A stretch of 64,000 bases of DNA from Histomonas meleagridis (GCA_020186115.1 WSYJ01000153.1:310001-374000), one strand, 5' to 3'; positions 40,071 through 50,643 are shown, numbered from the stretch's first letter. Made by a program: numbers and translations. Notes: generated by a model from the sequence alone, not told the origin.

Positions 40071-42101
40071 TTATAGTTCGACATTTTTAGGCTTCAAATT
40101 CGCCTTCACATTTTCATATGCATTTTTCAATCTCTCAAACAATATCAGTATGTCATCGAGCACCAAATCGTTTCCGTTTTTGTGTTCCTCAATATAATCG
40201 TCTGCTTTTTGGCATTCTCTTCCTAATCTTCTTAGCAATTTCTTCGGCGGCTTCATTCCCATTTTTGGCCAATGCTTTTCCACAGCATCATTTACGTCGT
40301 CAAGTAATTCTTCGAGTCGTTCGAATGCTTCTGGCGCTTCTTCTTTATCTTTCCCGCGTTTTATCAAGTCATGTGAAGCACTTTCTATTTCATATCGGAA
40401 TTGCTTTAGCTCATTTTCATTTGTGATTTTTTCGTTCGTTACTTTGTATTGAATGCTTGCAATTAACTTTAGAACCTTTTCGCGTTCTTCCGGTGTGGAC
40501 GTTTCAATGATAGAAGGCTCAAATGAGATTTTCTCACGCGAATCAATGAGAAAAGATTCGAAATCATGTAAAATGGAATCTTGTTGTCGTTGTTTTTGTT
40601 CTTTCTCTTCAAAGGATCGAATAATTTTCTCAGTGGAACTACGCTTGCTTTTATAAAGCCCTGATTTGGAGAATTTATGGTACCCAGTGACTTTCACTTG
40701 ACCTTCAATTATCTCATATGTTCCTTGATCAAGTAAACCTATAGTTCGAATATATGGCTTGATTCCAAGCGGAAGCTTTTGCTTGCTTTGATACTTAAAA
40801 GTAGCATACTTTTCATCTTTGATTAATGAAATGTTATATAAAGGTAATCCCTCAAATTTTATGGGGGACGTTAAATAACTCCCGAGTCGGGATGCCTCAA
40901 AATAACCGGCGCCGATAACGTTGGCTTCTTCTGTGTTTAACGAACGCATCACTGGCACTTTTCCATTGAAAATGTTGTTGATGAAGTCAATGAAAAGTGG
41001 CGATCGAGTTCCTCCACCAATTAACTCAAACCGATCTATATCTTCATATACATCAAACCCTGCTTGGTGAAAAGCTTCAAAGAATGTTTTGTTAAGAACC
41101 TTAAGCTCATTTTTGCAAATTGATTTGAGCTTTTCTAATGAGAATGTAAAAGTCATATCAAGCCCATGTACTAAATCTTCAAGATACAGTGTAACATTTG
41201 GCTGAAGAGTAAGTTCGTGTTTGACTTTTCTACCAGCAGCAATAATTTTTTGAACAGATTTCTCATCTATTTCAATTTTTGGGTTTTGCTTTAGAACTTC
41301 ACGTCTAATTTCTTCTGCAATTTTCACATCAACAGAATATGAACCAAATGTATCTGTCCATGAATAACCAAGCTCCTGTACTACCGGTCCATCTTTCTCA
41401 TAGTTAAACTCTTGTACGGAAACTTGCATTTGGGAAGCGCCAATGTCAATAAAGCAAACCATTAATGTATTGTTTTTAAAAAGTTGTCCTCGTTCAACAG
41501 CGAAAAGAGTTCCCACAGCAGAAGTTGTTTCAATGAGATGTGGTTTGTATGTAGACAATTTTGCAGCTCGTGAAAAGGCAGCTCTTTGATGGTGTGTAAG
41601 GAATTTAGGAATTACAAGTGATACTGAATCAACAGTAGCATTTGGTTTAGATTTTGAATAGTCATCAATTGCCAGTGAAATAAGTTGTGATGCATAGAAT
41701 TCAGGCGGTGCTGTAAGATCAAGATACTTATCTTCATCACAATCAAAAGGCATTGTGAGATTTCTTTTTGCAAAATAAGAAATAAGCTTGGAACTGTAGT
41801 TTTTACCAAGAAGTTGTGGTAAAAAACGAATCGCTTTTGATGGATATCTTGTGATGATTGATGAATCGCCTGTAAGTCGTTGAAAACAATTTACATCTTC
41901 GCTAGTGATTATAACTGGCGCATCTTCTGTTGTTGGAATTAATGCAGCAACAGCAGGTGTAAATCTTTTCCCTATTGAATTATGAACAATTTGAACAGGA
42001 CTCCCTCTTTGAAGAAATGAAACTCGCATTGATTCACTTCCTAAATCAATAAATAATGATGCAGAAGATATTGCTCTTAAGAGCAGAACGAAAAAGATCA
42101 T
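40071..42101 (-). CDS. GRP170/HYOU1-like ER chaperone (large Hsp70)
   Basis: A 676-residue protein from the ATG at 42101, which opens a clear signal peptide (MIFFVLLLRAISSAS). It is an Hsp70-type ATPase: LFIDLGSESMRVSF (phosphate 1), MVCFIDIGASQMQVSVQEF (phosphate 2), and FELIGGGTRSPLFIDFI (adenosine motif). A beta-sandwich and a long charged C-terminal helical region follow, as in the Grp170/Hsp110 group. These act as nucleotide-exchange factors for BiP and as holdases in the ER lumen. It is shorter than animal GRP170 (about 1000 residues). The C-terminus is KNVEL, only a weak match to KDEL/HDEL retrieval signals. Confidence 0.85.
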   Translation of the reverse strand: MIFFVLLLRAISSASLFIDLGSESMRVSFLQRGSPVQIVHNSIGKRFTPAVAALIPTTEDAPVIITSEDVNCFQRLTGDSSIITRYPSKAIRFLPQLLGKNYSSKLISYFAKRNLTMPFDCDEDKYLDLTAPPEFYASQLISLAIDDYSKSKPNATVDSVSLVIPKFLTHHQRAAFSRAAKLSTYKPHLIETTSAVGTLFAVERGQLFKNNTLMVCFIDIGASQMQVSVQEFNYEKDGPVVQELGYSWTDTFGSYSVDVKIAEEIRREVLKQNPKIEIDEKSVQKIIAAGRKVKHELTLQPNVTLYLEDLVHGLDMTFTFSLEKLKSICKNELKVLNKTFFEAFHQAGFDVYEDIDRFELIGGGTRSPLFIDFINNIFNGKVPVMRSLNTEEANVIGAGYFEASRLGSYLTSPIKFEGLPLYNISLIKDEKYATFKYQSKQKLPLGIKPYIRTIGLLDQGTYEIIEGQVKVTGYHKFSKSGLYKSKRSSTEKIIRSFEEKEQKQRQQDSILHDFESFLIDSREKISFEPSIIETSTPEEREKVLKLIASIQYKVTNEKITNENELKQFRYEIESASHDLIKRGKDKEEAPEAFERLEELLDDVNDAVEKHWPKMGMKPPKKLLRRLGRECQKADDYIEEHKNGNDLVLDDILILFERLKNAYENVKANLKPKNVEL

Positions 42102-42270
42102 TTTCTCTAAAATACGATAGAGCCGATACAAAGTAAAGATTAGAAATATTTACGATAGGAAAATGCCGAAAGCAAATTTTGATCAAAATTATTCAATATG
42201 CCAAAAAAACATTAAATATGTGGTGTAATATGACAATTAAAATGTATTCAATTATTTATTTTTATTGTAA

Positions 42271-43041
42271 CTAATCACCTAAATCATCTTCAGTTCCAAT
42301 TTGTCCATCTCCAGTTCCAATATATTTTCTTTGGATACTGAACTGTGAACGGAAGAAGTTCATTTTGACATTAGAAGATTGAAGTACTAACATTTCGAGT
42401 GATTTTCTTGCTTGGTCCATATATGGATTTTCAGGTATAATTAAACCTGTTGGACGATTCGGAAAATCTTTGAGCTCTGAAAATGTTTTGATTTCTGTGT
42501 CATTTATATAGCAGAATGGGCGTGTGATAAGAACTTCTGGTTTGTCTGCATACAATTTGATTTTTTGGACAATAGAAGGACAATCAAAGGAAGCATTTTT
42601 TGCCATGTTTGTTATAATGGTGGCATCAAGAAAATCAAGGTTTTCTGGTATTGCAACTTTATTACAATCTAATTCAAGTGCTAAATTAACAAGAATTTCG
42701 TAGTACACTTCCTCCCCATTGACATTGTCTACTTTTCTATAATGATTTGTAACTTTTAAACTTTCACAAAATTCGTCAAGATATTTTGTTGTCTGTGGAT
42801 CAGCTTCATCTGTAGTATAAAGATGAACTGCAGTAATTTTAAAACCTTTTGGAACCTTTGATACCTTGTAACGCATCCAGTGAAGAAGAGAAAGATGAGA
42901 ATAATCAGAGTCAATAGGAATTAGAAAATGATCAGTTCCTTCATTATTAACAATGTTGAAATCTCCACACCCTGCACCAAATTGGCGTGCAAATCGTTTT
43001 GTGATTTTCGAGAGTTGTTTTGATTTTTTCATGTCTTTCAT
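42271..43041 (-). CDS. TtcA/CTU1-like PP-loop-fold protein with degenerate P-loop
   Basis: A 256-residue protein from the ATG at 43041; the frame to 43068 would need TTG. The layout follows TtcA-type tRNA thiolases: an N-terminal basic helix, HFLIPIDSDYSHLSLLHWM where TtcA has the SGGKDS PP-loop strand, FKITAVHLYT, an EVYYEILVNLALELDCNKVAIPENLDFLDATIITNM helix pair matching the RRGILYRTAKELG/GHHRDD region, and PEVLITRPFCYINDTEI matching the IRPLAYV segment. The SGGxDS signature and the CxxC pair are lost, so ATP-dependent thiolation is unlikely. It may be an inactive partner or have a new role. The alignment is by eye. Confidence 0.5.
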   Translation of the reverse strand: MKDMKKSKQLSKITKRFARQFGAGCGDFNIVNNEGTDHFLIPIDSDYSHLSLLHWMRYKVSKVPKGFKITAVHLYTTDEADPQTTKYLDEFCESLKVTNHYRKVDNVNGEEVYYEILVNLALELDCNKVAIPENLDFLDATIITNMAKNASFDCPSIVQKIKLYADKPEVLITRPFCYINDTEIKTFSELKDFPNRPTGLIIPENPYMDQARKSLEMLVLQSSNVKMNFFRSQFSIQRKYIGTGDGQIGTEDDLGD

Positions 43042-43116
43042 GTCCCGTCCTGTGAATTCGGATTGCAAAACATATAACCGCTTATTTTAAACGTTTCCCA
43101 ATGAACATGACCCACT

Positions 43117-43252
43117 TTTTCATATTGGAGTAATGGATGTATTTTGATATTCTTTTTCATATTGGAGTAATGGATGTATTTTGATATTCTTTTTCATAAT
43201 GGAGTAATGGATGTATTTTGATATTCTTTTTCATATTGGAGTAAAGGGTGTA
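43117..43252. repeat. 37-bp tandem repeat, 3.7 copies
   Basis: Unit TTTTCATATTGGAGTAATGG plus 17 further bases (ATGTATTTTGATATTCT), at 43117, 43154 and 43191 with a partial fourth copy at 43228. The copies differ at one to three bases. It lies just upstream of the TtcA-like gene and runs into a Rab GTPase relic. Confidence 0.85.
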
Positions 43253-43259
43253 TTTCTGT

Positions 43260-43507
43260 GTACTACATCCAATTATATTCCAAAATATCTAGAGAGCGTT
43301 CGTAAAACTTCACCAGACAATGTTGTAATAATGCTCATCGGTCCCATTTTGATCTTAAGGAAAAACGAAATATTTAGCAAAAGAGAAAACCTTATTTTTT
43401 AAGAAGTTCCGATTCGAGAAAATATTAATGTTCATGAATCATTCGAAGAGTTAATCAAAAAATTTGCTCAAGTTGAAAAACTTAATAATGGACGACAAGT
43501 AATTTAA
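43260..43507 (+). pseudogene. Rab GTPase 3' relic
   Basis: The frame reads YIPKYLESVRKTSPDNVVIM then LIGPILILRKN, where Rabs have LIGNKxDL, then a TAA at 43400-43402. In the same frame it continues EVPIRENINVHESFEELIKKF up to the stop at 43505-43507, matching the Rab ETSA...NVxExFxxL region. The G4 Asn-Lys and the G5 SA are lost and the 5' half is missing. It is a decayed fragment, possibly captured when the adjacent 37-bp repeat arose. Confidence 0.65.
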
Positions 43508-44518
43508 AATCCTTGCTTAACAAGGTTCAAAGACAAAAGAAAATAATCATCCATGCAAAATCAAAATTGAGAACATAAATTTTTTTGTACGTACTTTTTT
43601 TAGTATGACAAAATAATTCTTAAAAGCTTGTGATAAGAAAAACCACAAATATAAAGTGCATTATAAGAAAAACTTCAACAAAAAAATTTTGGAAACAACA
43701 TTACAAAGATAATGCATGGTTTTTTATAATAATCGCTTTGGGTTCAATTGAATCGAAATTTTGATATCTGCAACTGTTCTTTAGGTATTTCTTCCTTATT
43801 TAATAATAATTTCATTGGTTGCATCATCGGTTAGAAAATGAAACAGTTTAATTTCATATTTCAAAAGTTACATGCAGAAACAAATGACCTTTTGACATTG
43901 ACATGCTTGGAAGCATATTAAATAAATATGAATTTTTTTTTGACAATAATTTAATATATTTAAAATATTTTTTGAATAACAGATACCTTTGTGAGATTAT
44001 ATTCTCTTAGAAATTATATTATTAGATCACAAAAATAATAAAAATAAAATTAATAAATTTTGAAATATATTTTTTTTAAAAAATCAAAAAAACCATATGA
44101 AATGTTTTGCATGTCGTTTCAAGAGTGATTGCATTAACAGATACCTTTGTGAGAATATATCCTATTAAAGATTATACAAGTATTCCGGAAATACAAAAGT
44201 ATATAAATTAGTTTTGAAATATTTCAAAAGAATGCAAAATAAAGAGATAATAAATAATTTTTATATTAAATACAAAAATAAAGCAGATAAATTCAGTGGT
44301 TGAAAATCGTTGAAGAGTGATTTAAAAGACGATGAATTTTCATCCAAATTTACAACGATTTCAGAAATTTCAAAAAAAAAGTTTTTTGCCAAAAGTGCCT
44401 ATGAATAGATAAAAAGTGATCAAATATTGGTTCTGATTGATCGATTTCCTCTCAATTCCACTTCACCAGTTTGTCCATGTAAACTATTTAAAATTCATTT
44501 GAATCTTACTTTTGACCA
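43508..44518. other. intergenic stretch with a short direct repeat
   Basis: AT-rich and without ORFs. AACAGATACCTTTGTGAG occurs at about 43977-43994 and again at about 44137-44154, each followed by similar AT-rich sequence, so a segment of roughly 100 bp seems to have been duplicated. Nothing else is evident. Confidence 0.45.
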
Positions 44519-45481
44519 ATGAGTAATGCTGCATTGATTGAGATTGGCGATGATGTTACATCCCAACTTGCAGACTTCAAGAATGATGAGTCAAAGCGTG
44601 CCATTCAACTTACAATCGAAAATGAAGTTCTTCGAGTTGTTAAAACAGTTCCAGCAACATCATCCATGGAAAGTGATTTTGATGGTCTTCAGGATATTCT
44701 TAATCAATCGCAACCATCATATATTATTATTCATTTAAAGAAGGATCCAGAATATCCAGAGTATGTCTTAATTGTTTTCATTCCACCAAGATGTCCAATT
44801 CGCCCACGTACAATTTTCGCTTCATCTCGTTCAACAGTTCAACGTTATCTTAACCAAATTTTTGTTAACTTAGGTGATTATTTCGTCGATAATATACAAG
44901 AAGTTACATTCAATGCATTTCTCCATGTTACAACAAAAGATGAAACATCAATGACAATTGATGAAATCCAACAAAGAAAGGAAGCCCAAGAGAACACAGT
45001 TTCTCAAGTTTCATTGCCAACTCATGATACATTTACATGGCCAGTTGCTGATGACCTTTTAGATCTCCTCAGACAGTTTGCTAGTGGCAGCGGTCCAACT
45101 GTTGTTGCTGGAAAAGCATCAAATACTGGTGGCGCAATATCTGTTGCAGGCACAGGAAACTCTCTCTCCGACATAGATAGCTCAGCTCCACGTTACATTG
45201 CTGTCAACTATAATAACAAAGGAGAGAAATTGAAACTATTTGTTCTGTATTGTCCTGATAACGCAAAGTCCAGAGAAAAGATGATGTCATCAACTTGCAA
45301 GCACAGCTTCATCAAGGGATGCTCTGAGGTCGGTCTTGAGTTTGATAAGTTCTTCGAAATCAGAGATGAAAGAGATTTCAATGATTCCAACTTAGACCTT
45401 TTGGTCAATCCAGTCCATGAAACCCACGGTTATGGAGAAATCAAAGTTCACCGCAAACCAAGAGCACCTGGTCGCAAGTAA
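44519..45481 (+). CDS. twinfilin-like actin regulator (two ADF-H domains)
   Basis: A 320-residue protein with two ADF/cofilin-homology domains, about residues 1-145 (IEIGDDVTSQLADFKND; YPEYVLIVFIPPRCPIRPRTIFASSRSTV) and about 165-310 (RYIAVNYNNKGEKLKLFVLYCPDNAKSREKMMSSTCKHSF; VGLEFDKFFEIRDERDF). A basic C-terminal tail (KPRAPGRK) matches the capping-protein/lipid-binding tail of twinfilins. Twinfilin sequesters ADP-actin monomers and caps or depolymerises filaments. The first domain has YPEYVLIVFIPP where the actin-binding helix loop is expected. Length fits the family (about 330-350). Confidence 0.85.
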   Translation: MSNAALIEIGDDVTSQLADFKNDESKRAIQLTIENEVLRVVKTVPATSSMESDFDGLQDILNQSQPSYIIIHLKKDPEYPEYVLIVFIPPRCPIRPRTIFASSRSTVQRYLNQIFVNLGDYFVDNIQEVTFNAFLHVTTKDETSMTIDEIQQRKEAQENTVSQVSLPTHDTFTWPVADDLLDLLRQFASGSGPTVVAGKASNTGGAISVAGTGNSLSDIDSSAPRYIAVNYNNKGEKLKLFVLYCPDNAKSREKMMSSTCKHSFIKGCSEVGLEFDKFFEIRDERDFNDSNLDLLVNPVHETHGYGEIKVHRKPRAPGRK

Positions 45482-45708
45482 GTAAACCACAATTTCTGAT
45501 CCGAAAAATTTCATTTTGACTTTATAAACAAGAAATTATTGAACCCAGGAAGTAAACAATGAAACTTAGGTCTTATTTCCTTTGATTTTAGTGTTTTTTA
45601 ATAACTGTACGTTCGTTTTAATTTGCAACTTGAACCGAGAAATTGTATTCGATTTAATCGTTCTTGTTTAAATTAACGGTTTTCTTTTTCTGGGTTATAA
45701 CCATTACA

Positions 45709-47049
45709 ATGAACCAGGAAGAAAATAAAAATTCAAACGATCAAAATATGGAAAACCCATCAACATATGTTGTACAGCCGGGAGATTCGCTTCAAGCATT
45801 AGCTTTGAAATTTGATTGTAGCGTATCTTCAATTAAAACAAGCAACCATTTATTTAGTGATCTAATCCTACCTGGAGATATTTTGCAAATACCTAAGACA
45901 GTAGGAAACAATTCTTTTTTGCCAATTACTGCTTCATATTTTAATTCTAAAAATAATCTTGACAGCAGTTCCACTATCCCAGGCAAACTTCTTGTCATTG
46001 ATGAATATTTGCGTTTTGAACCAACAAATCATTCATTTCGTCCAATCTCAATTCATTTATTAGGTCACATTGGTAGTGTTATATTTCCTTGTCCATCTAC
46101 GCTCAATTCGGACAACCCTAATACCTTTGATGCGCCTGACACTCTCTATGTGCTTCTTATCACATATTTATGTTCCATAGATAATCCCGATTCACTTGAA
46201 ACCAAATGCTTCAGTGCCACTTACAAAGACCTCCAAACCTTTCATCCCAAGCTTCAATCATTAGCTGCCTCTATTCAAAAACAACATAATTATCAGCCAC
46301 CTGAAATTGATCAATTTTCCGACACAAAACCCGACACCAAACCCATTCCTACGCCACCATCTCCACCGCCATCACCACCACCACCTCCACATCCTCAATC
46401 TCCTCCACCTCAACAAACATCTCCATCTCCACCTCCACAGCCTCAATCTCTTCCACAACGTCCTCGCCGTATTCCTGGCGCCGGTCCAATCACTTTTATT
46501 GGCGGGTCATCGACTATTCTTAGCGAAGATGAAATCAGTCGCATCAGATTTGTATTGCCGCCACGTTTTCGTCCACTTAATTGGAAGCTTCTCTTTCAAC
46601 TTACACGGGATGGCTCAAGTTACACTTCTTTCTATAGTAGTGCGCATGGCGCCGAGCCGCTAATAATGATTTTAAAGGATCAATTCGGCGACAGAATTGG
46701 CGCGTATGTATCGAAAGGGTTAAAGATGTCGAAGCAATACTATGGCTCTGGCGAAACATTTGTTTTTAGGTTTTCATCTGATTTCGAGTATTTCCCATGG
46801 AGAGAAACTCATTCGAACCAATATTTCGTTACAAGCTCCGACAAAAACATTGCGATTGGCGGCGGCGGCTCTTCTGCGATTTGGATCGACGGAAATTTGT
46901 TAAATGCATTTTCGGAGAGTTGCGCGACATTTAATTCTCCAAGCTTGACAAAGCAAATTAAGTTTAAGGTATGCGAGTTGGAGGTGTGGACGTTGTGCCA
47001 GAGGAAGAAAATGCCGAACGAAACGAACTTCTTCCCGAAGTCATTATAA
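45709..47049 (+). CDS. LysM-TLD domain protein (OXR1/NCOA7 type)
   Basis: A 446-residue protein from the ATG at 45709; the open frame from 45664 would need TTG. It has an N-terminal LysM domain (STYVVQPGDSLQALALKFDC... ILPGDILQIPK), a central region, a proline-rich linker around residues 205-255, and a C-terminal TLD domain (LLFQLTRDGSSYTSFYSSAHG; GAYVSKGLKMSKQYYGSGETFVFRF; NIAIGGGGSSAIWIDGNL; EVWTL). LysM plus TLD is the plan of OXR1/NCOA7, which protect against oxidative stress and bind the V-ATPase. The TLD motif GGGGSSAIWID is intact. It probably acts in the cytosol or at endosomes. Confidence 0.85.
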   Translation: MNQEENKNSNDQNMENPSTYVVQPGDSLQALALKFDCSVSSIKTSNHLFSDLILPGDILQIPKTVGNNSFLPITASYFNSKNNLDSSSTIPGKLLVIDEYLRFEPTNHSFRPISIHLLGHIGSVIFPCPSTLNSDNPNTFDAPDTLYVLLITYLCSIDNPDSLETKCFSATYKDLQTFHPKLQSLAASIQKQHNYQPPEIDQFSDTKPDTKPIPTPPSPPPSPPPPPHPQSPPPQQTSPSPPPQPQSLPQRPRRIPGAGPITFIGGSSTILSEDEISRIRFVLPPRFRPLNWKLLFQLTRDGSSYTSFYSSAHGAEPLIMILKDQFGDRIGAYVSKGLKMSKQYYGSGETFVFRFSSDFEYFPWRETHSNQYFVTSSDKNIAIGGGGSSAIWIDGNLLNAFSESCATFNSPSLTKQIKFKVCELEVWTLCQRKKMPNETNFFPKSL

Positions 47050-47157
47050 AATTGTTCGAAATTTATATGAATATGTAAAGAAATCGATACATGTCAACAA
47101 TTTTTTACAGAAAAAAATTCGCAAATATTTTTATTACAGAATGTTTTGTCGGAATCC

Positions 47158-50100
47158 TTAAGATTTGTTATTGTAGCCAATCCTTCCCCAAACGTTTTCG
47201 TATCTCTTCATGAAATCGTTTTTTTGGAATGGACTGTATTGCGTCATGTGATGCGCTCTTTGCTGTGATGTTGGCGCATCGTTTGGAATGGAAATTGAAT
47301 CATTTTCATCTTTAAGTTCTTCGTCATTTTTATCATTCTCCGAACGTAATTCGATTTTATTTTTATCATTTTCACTGTTTTCTTTCTCCAAATTTATTTC
47401 AAGTTTATGTTCTTCGTCACTTTCATCTTCTAAATGCGTTTCTTCGCTCTTTTCCTTCTCTATATTTAATTCGAGTTTATGTTCTTCACTACTTTCATTT
47501 TCATCATTCTCTAAATTTAATTTGATTTTTGGTTCGTTTTTATCATTTTCACTGTTTTCTTTCTCCAAATTTAGTTCAAGTTTATGTTCTTCGTCACTTT
47601 CATCTTCTAAATGCGTTTCATCATTGTTTTCTTTCTCCAAATTTAGTTCAAGTTTATGTTCTTCGTCACTTTCATCTTCTAAATGTGTTTCTTCGCTGTT
47701 TTCCTTCTCTATATTTAATTCGAGTTTATGTTCTTCACTACTTTCATTTTTATCATCTAAATTTAATTCATATTTAAGTTCTTCGTCATTTTCATTATTT
47801 TCTTTTCCTACATTAAATTCGAGTTTGTCGCTTTCATCATAATTTTCTTCTTTTTCATTGTTTATAGTTTCATGCTCTTTGTTTGTATCTTTATCGCCTT
47901 TAGAGTTTTCTTTATTAAAAGTTATATTTAGTTTTGCTTCTTCTATGTTTTCATCATTTGGATTTTCTTTTCGTAAATTTACTTCAAGTTTAAGTTCGTC
48001 ATCATTATCATTGCTCCAACTCATTTCATTATTTGTTGTTTGTTCGTTTTCTTTTATTAAATTCACTTCAAGTTTTGGTTCATTATCTTCTTCAACGTTT
48101 TCCTTATCCAAATTCATTTCATATTTTCCTTCTTCATCATTTGGAATTTTTCGTTCTTTTACTAAGTTTTCATTTTCGAAATTCTTTTCATTATTTTCAT
48201 TAATATCAATTTCAAGTTTGAAATCATTTTCATTTTCTAAATTTGCTTCAACTTCACTTTTTTCGACATTCATTTTATCATGTTCAGGATTAAAATCGTC
48301 GTTTTCATAACTATGTTCATTATCTTTACTTATGTTCATTTCCCGCTCTTCTGTGTTATTTATATTTTTATCATTTTCTTCTTCAATTTCTTTTTTATCA
48401 TTTTCTTCATTTGTTTCATTTATAATATCACTTTGTTCGATAACAATTTTATCAAGTCTATGTTTCTCTATATTTGTTTCGGGATTAAATTCTTCATTTT
48501 CATTGTTTATATTTTTATCATTTTCTTCTTCAATTTCTTTTTTGTGATTATCTGATTCTGAGTTTTCTTTATTAATATTTATATCAAGTTTAAAATCATT
48601 TTCATTTTCTGAATTTGTTTCATCTTTCTCTATAATATCATTTTGTTCCATTTTATTACGTTTACGTCGCTCTATATTTGTTTCGGGATTAAATTCTTCA
48701 ATTTCATTGTTTTCTTGTTCAGTATTTAAATTTATTCGAAGTTTTTGTTCTTCCTCAAATTTTTGATTTGAATTTATTTCGTTTTCATTCGTAATTTCAA
48801 ATGTTTGCATCAATTCTCTGTCATGTTTTGAATCAGAAATATCGCTGTTTGAACAATTTTTATTTTTATCTTCATCAGATTCATAACTTTTCGCTTGTTC
48901 TTCAATGTGTTTGTCATTGTCATCGGAATGTTGCTGCATTTCTTTATCACTTTCACTTTGTTTATTTGATTCATTGTCATTATTCTCTTCAAAATTCACA
49001 AAGTCATCGAAATTATTATTTGATTCATCTGTTTTTTCGTCATTTTCACTTTTATCAGATTTGTCTGCTTCTGATTTCCCTTCTTTATCACTTGATTTAT
49101 CTTCATTGTTACTTTCTGATTTGTCTTTTATTTCATTTTCTGATTTATCTTTATCACTTTCTAATTTTTCTTCTTTATCACTTTCTGATTTATCTTTAAT
49201 TTCACTTTCTGATTGATCTTTATCACTTTCTGATTTATCTTTAATTTCACTTTCTGATTTATCTTTAATTTCACTTTCTGATTGATCTTTAATTTCACTT
49301 TCTGATTTATCTTCTTTATCACTTTCTGATTGATCTTTAATTTCACTTTCTGATTTATCTTCTTTATCACTTTCTGATTTATCTTCTTTATCACTTTCTG
49401 ATTTATCTTTAATTTCACTTTCTGATTGATCTTTAATTTCACTTTCTGATTGATCTTTAATTTCACTTTCTGATTGATCTTTATCACTTTCTGATTGATC
49501 TTTAATTTCACTTTCTGATTGATCTTTAATTTCACTTTCTGATTTATCTTCTTTATCACTTTCTGATTTATCTTTAATTTCACTTTCTGATTGATCTTTA
49601 ATTTCACTTTCTGATTGATCTTTAATTTCACTTTCTGATTTATCTTCTTTATCACTTTCTGATTTATCTTCTTTATCACTTTCTGATTGATCTTTAATTT
49701 CACTTTCTGATTTATCTTCTTTACCACTTTCTGATTGATCTTTAATTTCACTTTCTGATTGATCTTTCTCAGTATTTGTTTCCTCAAAACTATCAAAATC
49801 GTTATCTTCGAGTGTTTCGTTAGTTGAATGTTTTCTATTTCCGTCTGATTCATTACGTTCCAATTTACTTTTAACTTTTTGAGTTTTTTCATAACTTTTT
49901 TCATTCTTTGATTTAATTTTTGCTGGACCACATTTTTGTTCGCTTTCCCTTTGATCTTTCAAATTACCCAATTTAGTTCTATTTGTGGGTGATCTGATTG
50001 ACTTGTTGTTTGTTTTGTTCTGATTGTTTAGGTTAAATGGATTTCTTTTTTCAATATTAGGTCGTGTAATTGTGCATTTCTTTGTTAATTTTGTGTCAAC

Positions 50101-50502
50101 TACAGTCATCCCTTCATCATGAATAATCTTGTTTTTTTGAATTGATGTTTGTGCAAAAGATTTTGGTGGCTTTTGGTGTGGGTTCTTTTGAGATATGTTG
50201 ATATCTTTTAATTTACTAGTCCATGAGATATGATGAGTTTCTCCTGGATTTTTACATTTTTTATGTTCCATATAAACTTTATTTAAAACCTTGAAATTAT
50301 GCTTGTCGATGTTTGCCTGTATACGCTGATTTTTTTCTTTTCGTTTTTGGTAATTAATAAGTCTTGGAACCATTGGAGGTGGCGAAGTATCTAAAGAGCC
50401 TTTTGTTTCCGAAATTTCTGTTAATGCCATTTGGTGTTGTCTGTAAGCCTTTTGTTTATTATAAATATCAAGGTATGATGATGCAGCAAGACCATTTGTC
50501 AT
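47158..50502 (-). CDS. giant acidic low-complexity repeat protein
   Basis: A 1114-residue protein. Residues 1-110 are non-repetitive and basic (MVPRLINYQKRKEKNQRIQA; YMEHKKCKNPGETHHISWTSK), resembling the short conserved region of CFAP97/Hemingway-like ciliary proteins, though weakly. Residues about 235-470 are tandem SESEIKDQ/SESDKEDK units, which alternate 7- and 8-residue steps. Residues about 740-1070 are a second family of SSEEHKLELN(I/L)EKEN units. The repeats are overwhelmingly Glu, Asp, Lys, Ser and Asn and are expected to be disordered. Antisense ORFs of 132-184 codons are shadows of this composition. Function unknown; a scaffold or axoneme-associated role is a guess. Confidence 0.8.
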   Translation of the reverse strand: MTNGLAASSYLDIYNKQKAYRQHQMALTEISETKGSLDTSPPPMVPRLINYQKRKEKNQRIQANIDKHNFKVLNKVYMEHKKCKNPGETHHISWTSKLKDINISQKNPHQKPPKSFAQTSIQKNKIIHDEGMTVVDTKLTKKCTITRPNIEKRNPFNLNNQNKTNNKSIRSPTNRTKLGNLKDQRESEQKCGPAKIKSKNEKSYEKTQKVKSKLERNESDGNRKHSTNETLEDNDFDSFEETNTEKDQSESEIKDQSESGKEDKSESEIKDQSESDKEDKSESDKEDKSESEIKDQSESEIKDQSESEIKDKSESDKEDKSESEIKDQSESEIKDQSESDKDQSESEIKDQSESEIKDQSESEIKDKSESDKEDKSESDKEDKSESEIKDQSESDKEDKSESEIKDQSESEIKDKSESEIKDKSESDKDQSESEIKDKSESDKEEKLESDKDKSENEIKDKSESNNEDKSSDKEGKSEADKSDKSENDEKTDESNNNFDDFVNFEENNDNESNKQSESDKEMQQHSDDNDKHIEEQAKSYESDEDKNKNCSNSDISDSKHDRELMQTFEITNENEINSNQKFEEEQKLRINLNTEQENNEIEEFNPETNIERRKRNKMEQNDIIEKDETNSENENDFKLDININKENSESDNHKKEIEEENDKNINNENEEFNPETNIEKHRLDKIVIEQSDIINETNEENDKKEIEEENDKNINNTEEREMNISKDNEHSYENDDFNPEHDKMNVEKSEVEANLENENDFKLEIDINENNEKNFENENLVKERKIPNDEEGKYEMNLDKENVEEDNEPKLEVNLIKENEQTTNNEMSWSNDNDDELKLEVNLRKENPNDENIEEAKLNITFNKENSKGDKDTNKEHETINNEKEENYDESDKLEFNVGKENNENDEELKYELNLDDKNESSEEHKLELNIEKENSEETHLEDESDEEHKLELNLEKENNDETHLEDESDEEHKLELNLEKENSENDKNEPKIKLNLENDENESSEEHKLELNIEKEKSEETHLEDESDEEHKLEINLEKENSENDKNKIELRSENDKNDEELKDENDSISIPNDAPTSQQRAHHMTQYSPFQKNDFMKRYENVWGRIGYNNKS

Positions 50503-50643
50503 ATAGCGCTTGAAAATACGTTATTTCCGGAGAACGTTAAAGCCTGTAAATTAACTTTCTTTGGTTTTCGAGGTATTGTGTTTTCATTGAAATTTTTGAT
50601 CGTCAATCACAAGTGAATTTGATGTAAACTTCTAAAAACACTA

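Noticed and set aside
43211-43402. 63-codon ORF as a gene
   Set aside because: Its 5' third is the 37-bp tandem repeat and its 3' part is a decayed Rab fragment.
48801-49931. Antisense ORFs of up to 256 codons in the acidic repeat gene
   Set aside because: Shadows of SESEIKDQ-type repeats in another frame; composition (for example KINQKVKL repeats) mirrors the coding repeat.
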